The notes under the pieces were generated by a model that was not told the DNA's origin, did not search any database, and saw only the letters and a program-made list of their open reading frames with translations. From positions 11,649,001-11,713,000 of the forward strand of contig CM059585.1 of NCBI GenBank assembly GCA_030407085.1: a DNA stretch of 64,000 bases, in the 5' to 3' direction. Below, piece after piece: positions 24,345 to 35,726 of this stretch. How positions within the stretch are numbered: the first letter of the stretch is position 1; every line of letters begins with the position of its first letter. The stretch is from Trichopria drosophilae (taxonomy: Eukaryota; Arthropoda; Insecta; Hymenoptera; Diapriidae). The position numbers and the translations under genes are program-made.

Positions 24345-24894
24345 ACTAGGTGTTTCTTGAAACAGTTGTTACCATTTTTGACCCAATTCATAGAAAGATG
24401 TGTCTTGGCAAACAGTTTTTCCTTTTTCTGCCTTTAATCAATGATTTTGAACAGTTTTTTTAGTTTTTCTCAAAAATCTGTACCAATTTGGAAATTCCTA
24501 CTTCGAATTCTGATTCCACGGGAGAAAATATGGGGGAATATAGTATCGCAGTGTTTCGGCAAAAAATAATTTTCTTCTTTACCTTCAATCATGGTTTTTG
24601 AGTTGTTTTTTTAGTTTTTCTCAAAAAATTAAGCCGATATGACAATTCTGACTTCGAATTCGGTTTCGACAGATAAAAGTATTATTAATATAATGATCTG
24701 TTGTTATTTCGTCAGTTATTTTAAATTTTAGTCCTCCATCTTGAATTCTCCATTTTGAATTTTGAATTTCCGAATACAGTTTAGTAATGAGTAATCCCAA
24801 AAACAAATGAACAATATTGACATATATTCAAATTAAATTCTTTATTATGTCGAAAATTACAATTCGTCAGAACTAGATTTTTTGTAATGAAATA
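24345..24894. other. Intergenic stretch with one inverted ATGGCGG unit
   Basis: AT-rich. A single unit in minus orientation (CCATCTTGAATTCTCCATTT) is at about 24735-24755. Nothing else recognised. Confidence 0.5.
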
Positions 24895-25905
24895 ATTCAC
24901 TAAAATTTGGTAAACCTTCTTATGACGCACCTGTTTGAAATAAAAAAATTGGCCACATGTTTTCGATGTATTTTGGCCTCCTGATAACGAATATCGCAAT
25001 AAAAATTGGCGGTCGGGTGTATTAAAGCCGCTATCTTGAAAAAACAGCAAAAAAAACGTGTTTTTTTATTAGTTTTTTGCATTTATGTCGAAAAATACGC
25101 ATCGGACCAAAAAATATTTCCAACAAAAGTTATAGAGTACAAAATTGTTGATAAAAAAGGTTATATATATTTTGTTCGTAATTGCGACAGCAAGCCCGTA
25201 AATGAGAGATGAACATTGACATGATGGGTTTCTACCTGGTACTAGGTAGAAATAATTTCCTAATCGATTAAAACTAACCTCCAACCATTCAGATAGCACA
25301 TGGGTTTAATTATCAGTCATACCTCTGTGGTTCCATTGCCATTTGCAGTTGATTCTTTCCTTTAGTCAAATGACCTTTGCCTCAAACAATACGTGGACTT
25401 AGGGATGCTTGCGTGCTGGGGGGCTCCGTCCCCAGACCGCCCTTTTTATACTAACCTAACCTCCAACCACAGAGGTATGGATGATAATTAAACCCATATG
25501 CTATCTGAATGGTTGGAGGTTAGACTAGACTCCGCCTCACAGACCCCCTCTTTACTACAAACATAAGACACCCAGACGAATAATTATTCACTTTCATCAC
25601 TATTTTTCGGGCCTCCTGTTGCGATTAGGACACAAATGTATTAAACCTTTTTTGTGCAGAATTTCATGCTCTGTATTTTTTGTTTGAAACATTTTTTTCG
25701 CAAGGTTCGTATTTTTTATGATATATGCAACAAACTAAAAAAAACGCGTTTTTTTGCTGTTTATTCGAAACAGCGGCTAAGATACGGCCGAGCGCCAAAT
25801 TTTGATATGTTATTCGTTTTCAGGAGGCCAAAATACATCAAATGCACCTTGTCGATTTTTCGATTTCGAACAGGTGCGTCATCCGAAGGTTTACCCTAAA
25901 TTTTT
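24895..25905. mobile_element. Foldback element with a second palindrome inside
   Basis: Outer arms 24900-25170 and 25640-25905 are inverted copies. Both hold GACGCACCTGTT, GTATTTTGGCCTCCTGA and AAACAGCAAAAAAA. Between them lies another palindrome with arms near 25275-25335 and 25455-25525 (CCTCCAACCATTCAGATAGC). Its loop holds the short hairpin GGGGGCTCCGTCCCC (25429-25443). No coding potential. Confidence 0.75.
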
Positions 25906-26346
25906 ATTAATTCTTTTGTTGCATTCTAAAAACAAAGGGAATAAGACTTGAAGAGTCCGAAGTACAAAACTGATTGATAAAACATTAAAACCTACTAAAG
26001 AAATAATTTATAAAACTATTTTATATTATTCTAGTTTTTAAATTCCACTAGGATAAGTCAAATTTGAATCTAGGGATTTTATTTTTAAAACGCTGCCATT
26101 TATTTACTAGATAGCACCAGCACGATTACTTCCGATCAATTCCGATCGCCAATTCGCAATCGCTCATTACCAAAACAGGTGATGGAGAATTTATTGTATT
26201 GTTGAATTGTACATAGCAACAAATAAAGGTTTTTAAACGTCATACACCAAAACTTTTGGTTTGTGTTACATTCTCGCTTGTAAGTGTTTACTTCGTGTTA
26301 ATTGATTTGTTACAAGTTGTACTGGGAAACCACAGTAAACCTCATA
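25906..26346. other. TBCB upstream flank
   Basis: AT-rich with no competing ORF; probable promoter and 5' UTR of TBCB. No core motif assigned. Confidence 0.45.
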
Positions 26347-27072
26347 ATGTCCGACTTTTACGTCATAACGTCCGATTTTGTAACCTTAAACATCACAAAT
26401 TCTCGCAATCAATTGCGATGCGTAGAAAGGAAATTCCAAAAAGGAATTACAATTAGGGAATTTAAGGGAAAATTAGAATTGCTAACTGGTGGAAATCCAG
26501 GTACTATGATCTTGGAGCTGTACGATAAAAATGACAAACTGGTTTGTCAACTCAACGAAGAAGATAGACTTTTGGGATCGTATCACATCAACGATGGAAT
26601 GAGAGTTCATGTCCTGGATAACTTCAACTATCAAGAAGAAGATATTTCCAAGGTTGAGAAATTTGAACTGTCCGATACCGAATATTCCAAACGAACAGAC
26701 TCCGTAAAGGCGTTTCTAGAGCGAAATAAGTTAGGAAAATATAAAAACAATGAGGCCGAATCTAAATCAGAAGCTGCAGCATTAGAAGCTGAAATGGAAT
26801 TAGCAAATTCTTTTAAAATCGGTGACAGATGCGAAGTTCGTGTCCCGAATCAATGTCGTAAAAGAGGTACTGTTCGGTTCATTGGCGAGACAAAATTCAA
26901 AAAAGGAATGTGGATCGGAGTGGAATATGATGAGCCTGTGGGAAAAAATGACGGCACGGTTGATGGACATAAATACTTTGAGTGTTCTCCGAAATATGGA
27001 GGATTTGTTAAACCTGTAAATGTGTGTGTTGGTGATTTTCCTGAAGAGTGCGACATTGACCAAGAACTTTGA
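26347..27072 (+). CDS. TBCB: Tubulin-folding cofactor B, 241 aa, single exon
   Basis: Starts at the ATG at 26347 (MSDFYVITSDFVTLNITNS), the first methionine of the frame, and runs uninterrupted to TGA. Residues ~8-90 form the ubiquitin-like domain. A central helical linker is rich in K and E. The C-terminal CAP-Gly domain (about 160-233) includes VRFIGETKFKKGMWIGVEYD, the tubulin-binding GKNDG (199-203) and KYGGFV. The tail ends acidic (DIDQEL). With TBCE it dissociates alpha-tubulin heterodimers and takes part in tubulin folding in the cytosol. Length fits the ~244-aa human protein. AATAAA occurs at about 27120. No introns, but no poly(A) remnant or frame damage either, so it reads as the functional gene. 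Confidence 0.96.
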   Translation: MSDFYVITSDFVTLNITNSRNQLRCVERKFQKGITIREFKGKLELLTGGNPGTMILELYDKNDKLVCQLNEEDRLLGSYHINDGMRVHVLDNFNYQEEDISKVEKFELSDTEYSKRTDSVKAFLERNKLGKYKNNEAESKSEAAALEAEMELANSFKIGDRCEVRVPNQCRKRGTVRFIGETKFKKGMWIGVEYDEPVGKNDGTVDGHKYFECSPKYGGFVKPVNVCVGDFPEECDIDQEL

Positions 27073-27119
27073 AAAGTACTTTAGAAAACATTTCTGCCCC
27101 AAATTTTTTGTACTAAAAA

Positions 27120-27125
27120 GAATAA
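27120..27125 (+). promoter_or_regulatory. Candidate TBCB polyadenylation signal
   Basis: AATAAA about 50 bp after the TBCB stop codon. The only basis is the hexamer and its position; a second AATAAA lies near 27291. Confidence 0.5.
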
Positions 27126-27279
27126 AACTTATATTTAACAAAATTATTCTTGATTTATACAACTGAAAGATATTTGCAAAAACAAATGTCTCTTTCAAAA
27201 TAAAAAATGTCATCCAAGATTAATGACTTTTGTTTTTGTCAATATCGTTGAGTAAGACAAGTATTTGTACTTGTAAGTG

Positions 27280-30200
27280 TATTATTTTATAAATAAATCA
27301 AGAAATGTTTGGACATTTTTCTGTCCTCGTATTTTCAATAGATAAAATTGGGTGCGGGTCGAAAAACCGAGAAATCAAAAAGCTGACAGATAAAAAAAAC
27401 CGACAGTCAAAATACAGACATTAAAATGCTGACAGACAAAAAACCAACATGTCAAAAAGCTGACATTAGAAAAACCAAATTTGTCATAATACCGATAGTC
27501 ACATAAGTGACACTTAGAAGAATCGACTGCTAAAAAGCCGACAAAAAAATGGACACACTGACAAGCAGCCAGTCAATTTTTTAAGTGTTAGTTTTTTTAC
27601 TGCTGGCTTTTTGGCAGTTAGTTCTTCGAAGTGTCAGTTATTTGGTTGGTATCATGGTAATTCAATTTTTTAATTGTCGGTTTTCTGACAGGGTAGTTTT
27701 TGGCCTGTCGGTTTTTTGAATATCGGTTTCTTGATTGTGGTTTTTTTAAATATCGGTTTCTTGATTGTTGATGATTTTAATATCGTAATTATGACAATTG
27801 GTTTTTGCCATCGGTTTTTTGACGCGTTGGCTTATAGCCTGTCGGTTTTTTAAATATCGGTTTCTTTATTGACGATTTTATGAATCTCGGTTTCTTTATT
27901 GTCGGTTTTTTAAATATCATTATTATGACAATTCGCGTTTTCTACCATCGGCTTTTTGCTTGTCGGTTTTTTTGAATATCGTTTTCTTGATTGTCGGTTT
28001 TTTTAATATCGGTTTTTAAAATTTCGTTATTATAAGAGTTGGCTTTTTCTATCGGTTTTTTGACGCGTTGGCTTTTAGCCTGTCGGTTTCTTTATTGTCG
28101 GTTTTTTTAATTTCGTTATTATGACAATTGGCTTTTTCTATCGGTTTTTTGACGCGTTGGCGTTTCGTCTGTCGGTTTTTTGAATATCGATTTCTTTATT
28201 GTAGGTTTTTTGAATATCGGTTTCTTTATTATCGGCTTTTTACTATCGTTATTACGACGATTCGCGTTTTCCGTTATCGGCTTTTTGCCTGTCGGTTTTT
28301 TTAATATCGTTATTATGACAATTCGATTTTTCTACTATCGGGTTTTTAACGCGTTGGGTTTTTGCCTGTCGGTTTCTTTATTGTCGGCTTTTTTACAATC
28401 GTTCTTATGGCGATTCGCGTTTTCTACTATCGGCTTTTTAATGTCGACTTTTTGCCTGTCGGTTTTTTGACTATCGTTATGATGACAATTCGCGTTTTCC
28501 ACCATCGGCTTTTTGCTTGTCGTTTTTTTTTAATATCGTTTTCTTGATTCTCGGTTTTTTAATTTCGTTATTATGACAATTGACTTTTTCTATCGGTTTT
28601 TTGACGCGTTGGCTTTTAGCCTATCGGTTTTATGAATATCGGTTTCTGAATTGTCGCTTTTTGAATATCGGTTTCTTGATTGTCAGTTTTTTTACTATCG
28701 TTATTATGACAATTCGCTATTTCTACTATCGGTTTTTTAACGCGTTGGCTTTTTGCCTGTCGGTTTTTTGAATATCGGTTTCTTGATTGTGGTTTTTTTA
28801 AATATCGGTTTCTTGATTGTTGATGATTTTAATATCGTAATTATGACAATTGGGTTTTGCCATCGGTTTTTTGACGCGTTGGCTTTTAGCCTGTCGGTTT
28901 TTAAATATCGGTTTCTTTATTGACGATTTTATGAATCTCGGTTTCTTTATTGTCGGTTTTTTAAATATCATTATTATGACAATTCGCGTTTTCTACCATC
29001 GGCTTTTTGCTTGTCGGTTTTTTTGAATATCGTTTTCTTGATTGTCGGTTTTTTTAATATCGGTTTTTAAAATTTCGTTATTATAAGAGTTGGCTTTTTC
29101 TATCGGTTTTTTGACGCGTTGGCTTTTAGCCTATCGGTTTTTTGAATATCGATTTCTTTATTGTAGGTTTTTTGAATATCGGTTTCTTTATTATCGTTAT
29201 TACGACGATTCGCGTTTTCCACCATCGGCTTTTTGCTTGTCGTTTTTTTTAATATCGTTTTCTTGATTCTCGGTTTTTTAATTTCGTTATTATGACACTT
29301 GACTTTTTCTATCGGTTTTTTGACGCGTTGGCTTTTAGCCTATCGGTTTTATGAATATCGGTTTCTTTATTGTCGGTTTTTTTAATATCGGTTTCTGAAT
29401 TGTCGCTTTTTGAATATCGGTTTCTTGATTGTCAGTTTTTTTACTATCGTTATTATGACAATTCGCTATTTCTACTATTGGTTTTTTAACGCGTTGGCTT
29501 TTTGCCTATCGGTTTTTTGAATATCGGTTTCTTGATTATGTTTTTTAATGTCGTTATTATGACAATTTGCTTTTTCTACTATCGAGTTTTTAACGCGTTG
29601 GCTTTTTGCCTGTCGGTTTTTTGAATATCGGTTTCTTTATTGTCGGCTTTTTTACTATCGGCTTTTTGATATGTCGATTTTTTGCTTGTCGGTTTTTTGA
29701 CTATCGTTATTACGACAATTCGCGTTTTCTACTATCGACTTTTTGCATATCGGTTTCTTCATTGTGGTTTTTTTAAATATCGTTTTATTGATGGTCGGTT
29801 TTTTTAATATCGGTTGGTTTTTTATTGTCGGTTTTTTAAATATCATTATTATGACAATTGGTTTTTTGCATCGGTTTTTTGACGCGTTGGCTTTTTGCTT
29901 GTCGGTTTTTTGACTATCGTTATTATGACAATTCGCGTTTTCTACCATCGACTCTTTGATATGTCAGCTTTTTTACTGTCGTTTTTTTTGTTATTATCGG
30001 TTTCTTGATTGTCGAAAGAGATTGTCGGTTTTTTTACTATCGTTATTATGACAATTCGCTTTTTTTACTATCGGTTGTTTGACGAGTTGGCTTTTTGCCG
30101 GTTGGTTTATTTATTGTCGGTTTTTTGACTATCGTTATTATGAAAATTGGCCTTTTCTACTATCGTCTTTTTGATATGTCGGCGTTTTGCCTGTCGTTTT

Positions 30201-31072
30201 TTTTTTTTTTTATGTCGGTTTCTTGATTGGGGCACATGTCGAAAACCCGAATTTAAAAAATCGACATTTAAAAAACCGAGATTCCAAAAACGATGACTGC
30301 CATGACAAACAAAAAGCCAATGACTCATAAAGCAGTAATATTCATGAAAACAGCAATGTCAGCTTTTTAAATGCCGACTTTTTCCATGTTTAGAATTTTT
30401 GTAATTCGGTTTTTTGACATGTACTTACTGATTGTCCGTTTTTTGAATATCGTTATTATGAAAAGTCGCTTTTTCTACTATCGGGTTTTCGCCTGTTGAT
30501 TTTTTTAATATCGGTTTCTTGATTGTTGGTTTTTTGAATATCGGTTTTTTTAATATCCTTATTATGACAATTCGCTTTTTCTACTATCGGTTTTTTAACG
30601 CTTTGGCTTTTTGCCTGTCGGTTTTTTTACTATCGCTATTATAAAAATTCGTGTTTTCTACTATCGGCTTTTTGACATGTCGGCGTTTTGCCTGTCGTTT
30701 TTTTTAATATCAGTTTCCTTGATTGTAGTTTTTTTTTTTAATATCGGTTTTTTGACAGTCGATATTATGATAATTCGGTTTTTCTACTGACAGCATTTTG
30801 ACGTGTCGGTTTTTTGCCTGTCGGCTTTTTGAATGTTGGTATTTTGACTGTCGGTTTTTCGATCTGTCGGCTTTTTGATTTGTCAGTTTTTCGACCCTTA
30901 CACATGAAATCTCTTTCAATCGCCTGATGATAAATTAATTTTTCTAAATATATAGACTTCTGTCTATATTCATTAAAGTTAAACCAAAAAATTAATTAAT
31001 GGAACCAATAAATTAATGGAATCGAAAAAATGTCCAAATAAACATTTCTTGATTTATTTAAAAATAATCACG
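27280..31072. repeat. 3.8-kb foldback built from TGTCGGTTTTTT units
   Basis: A dense array of degenerate 12-30-bp units (TATCGGTTTTTTGA, TTGTCGGTTTTTT, ATCGTTATTATGACAATTCG, GACGCGTTGGCTTTTTGCC). The first ~250 bp (from about 27350, GGGTCGAAAAACCGAG) run in the opposite orientation to the rest and match the right end (to about 30903) as an inverted repeat. Outside this, AATAAATCAAGAAATGTTT at about 27287 is mirrored near 31035-31060. A block of over 300 bp at 27731-28080 recurs almost exactly at 28783-29130, a 1052-bp offset. All ORFs here come from the repeat and are not genes. Confidence 0.85.
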
Positions 31073-31570
31073 ATTCGAAGTAACAACAAAAAACATCTTG
31101 CAATTCTAATTTAACTGTACTATTTTATTAATTGTTCTTAAGTCAGCGATTCATAGCAAATCGACTTAATGGCAATGAAATTGCTTTCGTAATTGTGGTT
31201 GCAACAACAAAACTTTGCAAATATTATTGAATTGAAATGGTATTAGTTAATTATAATATATAATAATTACAAAACTACTTGCTACATAGTACGAGCACAT
31301 TTCCTTCGATAACTACCATATTTTCTAGTAGTTTCCGAGGAAATATAGTAATCATCCCCGACAAAGAGGTGCGAAAACAAAGAAATCATGTGCGTAAGAA
31401 CCTGCGTCTTTGTTGAAGGTTAACGATAGCATAAACACTTAAATTTTTAATGAAACATTTATAACGTTCCTGCTAGAAGATATGAAAATCAAACGTTGAA
31501 AAATGTACTCATTTTACGATCATTAGAAAAATACATAAAATCCTTCACCGTTTTGATTAATTTATTTAAA
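31073..31570. other. AT-rich intergenic stretch
   Basis: No gene or element recognised between the large foldback and the duplicated block. Confidence 0.45.
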
Positions 31571-31571
31571 A

Positions 31572-32412
31572 ACTGAATGTTTAAATTAAAACTTGTAAAA
31601 AAGTTAATAATAACAAAAACATGATCAGAACCAAAATAAGAAAATAAGAAAGTTATTCCTTTACAATTATAAAAAAAAACTATCAAAAATTTAACAATCG
31701 AAGGATTCCCAGTTACTTTTTTAAAATTCATATTTTACCAACACATATTTTAAAAATTCCTAGAAACATAACCTCCCCTTCTAAAATGATCCGTATTCCA
31801 AGAATTGTTTATCAAAGAATTGATTGTGGTTTTTTTAAATATCGATTTCTTGATTGTCGGTTTTTTTAATATTGTAATTATGACAATTGGTTTTTTCCAT
31901 CGGTTTTTTGACGCGTTGGCTTTATGCCTGTCGGTTTTTTAAATATCGGTTTCTTTATTGACGGTTTTATGAATATCAGTTTTTTTATTGTCGGTTTCAT
32001 GAATATCGGTTTATTTATTGTCGGTTTTTTAATATCATTATTATGACAATTCGCGTTTTCTACCATCGGCTTATTGCTTGTCGTTTTTTTTGAATATCGT
32101 TTTCTTGATTGTCGGTTTTTTTAATATCGGTTTTTTGAATATTGGTTTCTTTATGTTTAATAATTCTGAATGTTTAAATTAAAACTTGTAAAAAAGTTAA
32201 TAATAACAAAAACATGATCAGAACCAAAAGAAGAAAATTAATAACTTCTTTTACAATTATTAAAAAAAAAACTTTCAAAAATTTAACAATCGAAGGATTC
32301 CCAGTTATTTTTATATTACAATATCTATTCATGTTTTACCAACACATATTTTAAAAATTCCTAGAAACTTAACCTCCCCTGTAAAATGATCCGTATTCCA
32401 AGAATTTCATCA
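31572..32412 (+). repeat. Direct ~245-bp duplication flanking a TCGG-array fragment
   Basis: 31572-31820 and 32165-32412 are near-identical direct repeats (both contain AACAAAAACATGATCAGAAC and AACAATCGAAGGATTCCCAG). The 340 bp between them is a piece of the TGTCGGTTTTTT array, in the same orientation as the main array at 27.6-30.9 kb. Confidence 0.85.
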
Positions 32413-32565
32413 AAGAATGAAAATATTTACGATTTGTTAGGTTATGTTTAGTTTTTGCCGGTATAACCCTAAAATAGAAAGTTTCTTACATTTTAAAACC
32501 TTCACATTTAGTACAAAGGACACGCACGTGTTCGTTTAAACTCAAAAACATTCAAAACCTTAAAA

Positions 32566-33436
32566 ATGTCTGAAAAACCAGAGAGTGAACCAGATCTAAA
32601 GGATTGTCCGCGTCTAATTAGTAAAATTAGAACACCAAAAGTGTTGTGGTATCAAACAGACAGAACTGTTGTTGTTCGTATAATGTTGGTGGATGTCCAA
32701 AAATATTTTCTTGAAATTGGAATGGACACTTTACATTTTAGGTAAGTTAAAGTATTCGCATTTAATAAATCAACTTATTCGATCAATCGAGTAAATTCAC
32801 AGTCGTAAAAACATTTGAAATCGTCATACGATTCAACTGTGTTTAGAAATTATAAAAAAGACTTTACGATTTCATTTCTCTTTCGTCAATAATCAATTTC
32901 GTAAATCAAATTCTCACTTTATTATAAGTTAACGAAATCTTTAATTTGTTACAGCACAATACTAGACGAAGAAAAATATTGTTTATCCTTCCGGTTATTT
33001 GGGACGGTAATCGCAGAAGAATCGTTACATTCAAATTTATTTCGGGAAATAAAAATTTTCCTAATAAAAGCTCATAAATGTACGACTTTGTTAAATTGTT
33101 ACTAAATTACCAAAAAATTAATTTTTAATAAGAACTTTCTCTATTGCAGGGACAGAATGGCCTCGATTAAGGTTTATTCCTGAAAAAAGTTTGTTGATAA
33201 CAATCGATCCGGACCATATAGTAAAAAAACCATGGGACGATCCCCTAACCGATTTAAGAGGTAATTTCTTTGTAAACGATTATAAACGATTACATTCGAT
33301 TAATGTTTTTTACTTTACAGAAAGAGAATCTTTCACCGAATACAAAAAGAGGAATAACATCACTAACATCATGCCGGATGAAAGTTCGACGTCTGCAGAA
33401 TCGTCGGACGATGAAGCTATTATGGGTTATGATTAA
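32566..33436 (+). CDS. p23-like CS-domain co-chaperone, 175 aa, four exons
   Basis: Exons 32566-32741, 32955-33079, 33150-33260 and 33321-33436; GT/AG borders and closing phases give 528 nt including TAA. The N-terminal part has KVLWYQTDRTVVVRIML, the first strands of a CS (p23/HSP20-like) fold. Exon 2 continues with EEKYCLSFRLFGTV. Exon 3 has TEWPRLRF, comparable to the WPRL of p23/PTGES3, which contacts HSP90. The C-terminal tail is acidic and serine-rich (DESSTSAESSDDEAIMGYD), as in p23. It is probably a divergent cytosolic HSP90 co-chaperone; another CS-domain protein cannot be excluded. Intron 3 (33261-33320) is 60 nt with no in-frame stop. The exon 2 donor (T|GTACGA) is weak. Confidence 0.75.
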
Positions 33437-34379
33437 TCTGTAAAAATTCTAGCATGTAATTAGGATTATTAAAAGATAGTGTAGTTTTTTAAAATAATTT
33501 ATTTAAGAGAATTGCAAGTGCAATTTAGAATAAGTTTTTCAAGAATTAAGTTTAAGGTTATGAAATTTTAGAAAGCTGACAAAAGTATTACTGTAAATAA
33601 ATGTAATTTTAAATAAACTTACATTTGTTAATAAAACATTTTTATTAACCTGTCATTAAACAACACCATTTCGCTAATAAAGTTAATTTATTTCTTTAAA
33701 AATGAAGGAATAGAAATTATACACATTGCGTACAAAAAAAGTGGACGATTACAATCTTAATTATATACAGGTAACTTTACACAACGGAAGAAAAAATTGT
33801 AAAAATCATGCAATTCGAATAAAAATCGATCTTTAAAAAATATTCTAAAAATTGCCATAAAAAACACTCGGTGTCGTTTGGCATTAACAAGAATATTTCT
33901 TACCGGAATGTTGCGAAATCTTCATTTCGATCCCAACTTTGTGCATCGAGACAAATTTCAATAAATAGCGCTGCGTTACATGCAGAATACGTACGTATAA
34001 ATCTAAGTGATGTAAATCTAAAAATTAAAATGTACACGATTTCCATTAAAAAAACAGGAAAGTTATAAATAAAAATATCGATTTGTCCTGAATCATTATA
34101 GACATCGAATTTTGTTTGTATATTCTTGCTAACGACAAAAAAACATGAACAAGTTTACAATCGTAAACAATTTAATTCGATTTTGGCCACGTTCAAATCC
34201 ATATTTTTAAAAATACTTTCGCTTGTGAAAAGTATTTGTTGTGTCCATTGTCGAAGATCAACTTCTTTGTAAAATTTTAGCCTTGACTACGTACTGCAGT
34301 GACTATCGGACACTCAGCTTCGTCCCAAGCTGTGCGAGATGCTACGACGAATACATTTTCATCGGCATTGCTTACCTAT
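33437..34379. other. 3' flanks of the p23-like gene and Miga (convergent)
   Basis: The two genes converge here. AATAAA-type signals for the plus-strand gene lie at about 33597-33618. No further coding sequence is supported. Confidence 0.5.
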
Positions 34380-34700
34380 CTAACAATTATTTTCTAAATC
34401 CATTTTCTTATTGATATTTGTGACACGTATCTGCATTTCGCGTAGTACGTCTTCGGCGAGATTGTCGACATTCGTGTATCGAACTTTAAAAAAGTTGAAA
34501 ATGTCGCATAAAAATTCCACTACTTGGTCGCGGAAATAATGGCACGTTGATTGAAGGCTACCTTCTGGACCCAAAAAGCCCCAAACTAGTACTGGTGTCA
34601 CTTGTTCGGAGATCGAGTAAAAATGTGCGAGGAATCCTTTGTTGTACTTTAGCATTTGTCGCTTGCCCATTAAAACTGACCAGACTGCTGTGCCGATAGC
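34380..34700 (-). CDS. Miga: Mitoguardin (Miga), last coding exon
   Basis: Minus strand; acceptor AG at 34702-34701, then AIGTAVWSVLMGKRQMLKYN and GFLAHFYSISEQVTPVLVW, followed by GFLGPEGSLQSTCHYFRDQ, VRYTNVDNLAEDVL and the stop TAG at 34380. This matches the conserved C-terminal helical domain of mitoguardins, outer-mitochondrial-membrane proteins that promote fusion and bridge mitochondria to the ER. Joins the 42662-42408 exon in phase 0 across a 7.7-kb intron. Confidence 0.93.
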   Translation of the reverse strand, partial: AIGTAVWSVLMGKRQMLKYNKGFLAHFYSISEQVTPVLVWGFLGPEGSLQSTCHYFRDQVVEFLCDIFNFFKVRYTNVDNLAEDVLREMQIRVTNINKKMDLENNC

Positions 34701-34805
34701 CTTGAAAAATGTATTAAATTGTGTGTTAGTTTTTTAATACAGATAGTATTACATTTTTTATTTAATACAGTTAGTTTTTTATAACATATCAATTACTTAA
34801 TCATT

Positions 34806-34860
<55 letters not shown>

Positions 34861-35118
34861 CTTACTAGTTCTATCATCTCCATCCATCCAATTCCCCTAC
34901 CATCCTCATTTAATACATCCATACCTTTCTCCTTTCTCCCTCACATATTCGCAGTTGTTTCTTAAATGTTCGACATTCTCTCTCTCCCTCTCGCACAATC
35001 TGCACTTTCTCTCGTCCTCCTCCATCCAGTACCTATTCCCCCTCTCCTCGTTCCCGCATCTCCACCTCGCTATTCTCACCAATCTTTTCCCCTCATTTCT
35101 CTTACAGATTCGTACATA

Positions 35119-35726
35119 CAGTAGTCCTCCCCTTATTCTAATTTCTCTTATTCTAATGTCTTCCCTTATTCTAAATTTTCCTCTTCTCCTATTCTAATAT
35201 TTCCCCTCACGCGTTCTCTCCACCGCATCTATTACAGTAGTCCTTCCCTTATTCTAATGTCTTCCCGTATTCTAATTTTTTCTCTTCTCTTATTCTAATA
35301 TTTCCCCTCAGGCGTTCTCCCCACTGACATGTGGATTTTATAAATACAATATAAACACAAATAACGGCGCATGCGCAACAAAAGAAAAGGAGGCAAAAGT
35401 GATACAGCAAATCTAGGTACAGTAGTCCTCCCCTTAAGGTTTAAATTTTAGCTTTCAAGATGGCGGCTTCTTCCCTTAAGGTTTACTTTCCCCTGACTCC
35501 CACTACCAGAGTTTTTCGTGCTCGACTGCACGCTGCGCGCCTGCGTTTGGTTCACAGGCGGTAACAAAATGTCTGGTGGTGGGAGAGGCCGTCAGGGGAA
35601 AAATAAAACATAAGGGAAGAAAGTTTTAAACCTTACGGGAAGAATAAACCTTAAGGAGAGTAACCTTAAGGGGAGGACTACTGTAGTGGGGGAGAGGGGA
35701 AAATTAGAATAAGGGAAGGACTACTG
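35119..35726. mobile_element. Composite of nested pogo-like MITEs (CAGTAGTCC type)
   Basis: A left end CAGTAGTCCTCCCCTTATTC at 35119 and another at 35235 share one right end (GAATAAGGGAAGGACTACTG, to 35726). A second family is nested at 35420-35683. TA flanks at 35117-35118 and 35727-35728. The inner motif CTTATTCTAAT is iterated four to five times at each left end. It interrupts the LINE. Confidence 0.8.
35420..35683. mobile_element. pogo-like MITE, CCTTAAGGTTTA family
   Basis: Ends CAGTAGTCCTCCCCTTAAGG and its complement with TA on both sides (35418-35419, 35684-35685). The motif CCCTTAAGGTTTA is iterated within the ends. Contains TTCAAGATGGCGGCTTC (35454-35470), a full YY1-type site. Confidence 0.88.

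Noticed and set aside
26302..26346. Longer TBCB N-terminus starting at 26302
   Set aside because: The codon there is TTG; the ATG at 26347 gives the expected length.
26347..27072. TBCB as a processed retrocopy
   Set aside because: Single exon, but the frame is intact, all key CAP-Gly residues are kept and no poly(A) or flanking duplication is seen. A second, intron-containing copy elsewhere would reopen the question.
28180..30328. Several ORFs rich in GFF/IGF or KKPT repeats
   Set aside because: They are direct translations of the TGTCGGTTTTTT array; periodic composition only.
27340..30905. CRISPR-like array
   Set aside because: Units are degenerate, of variable spacing and T-rich, with no distinct spacers; eukaryotic context.
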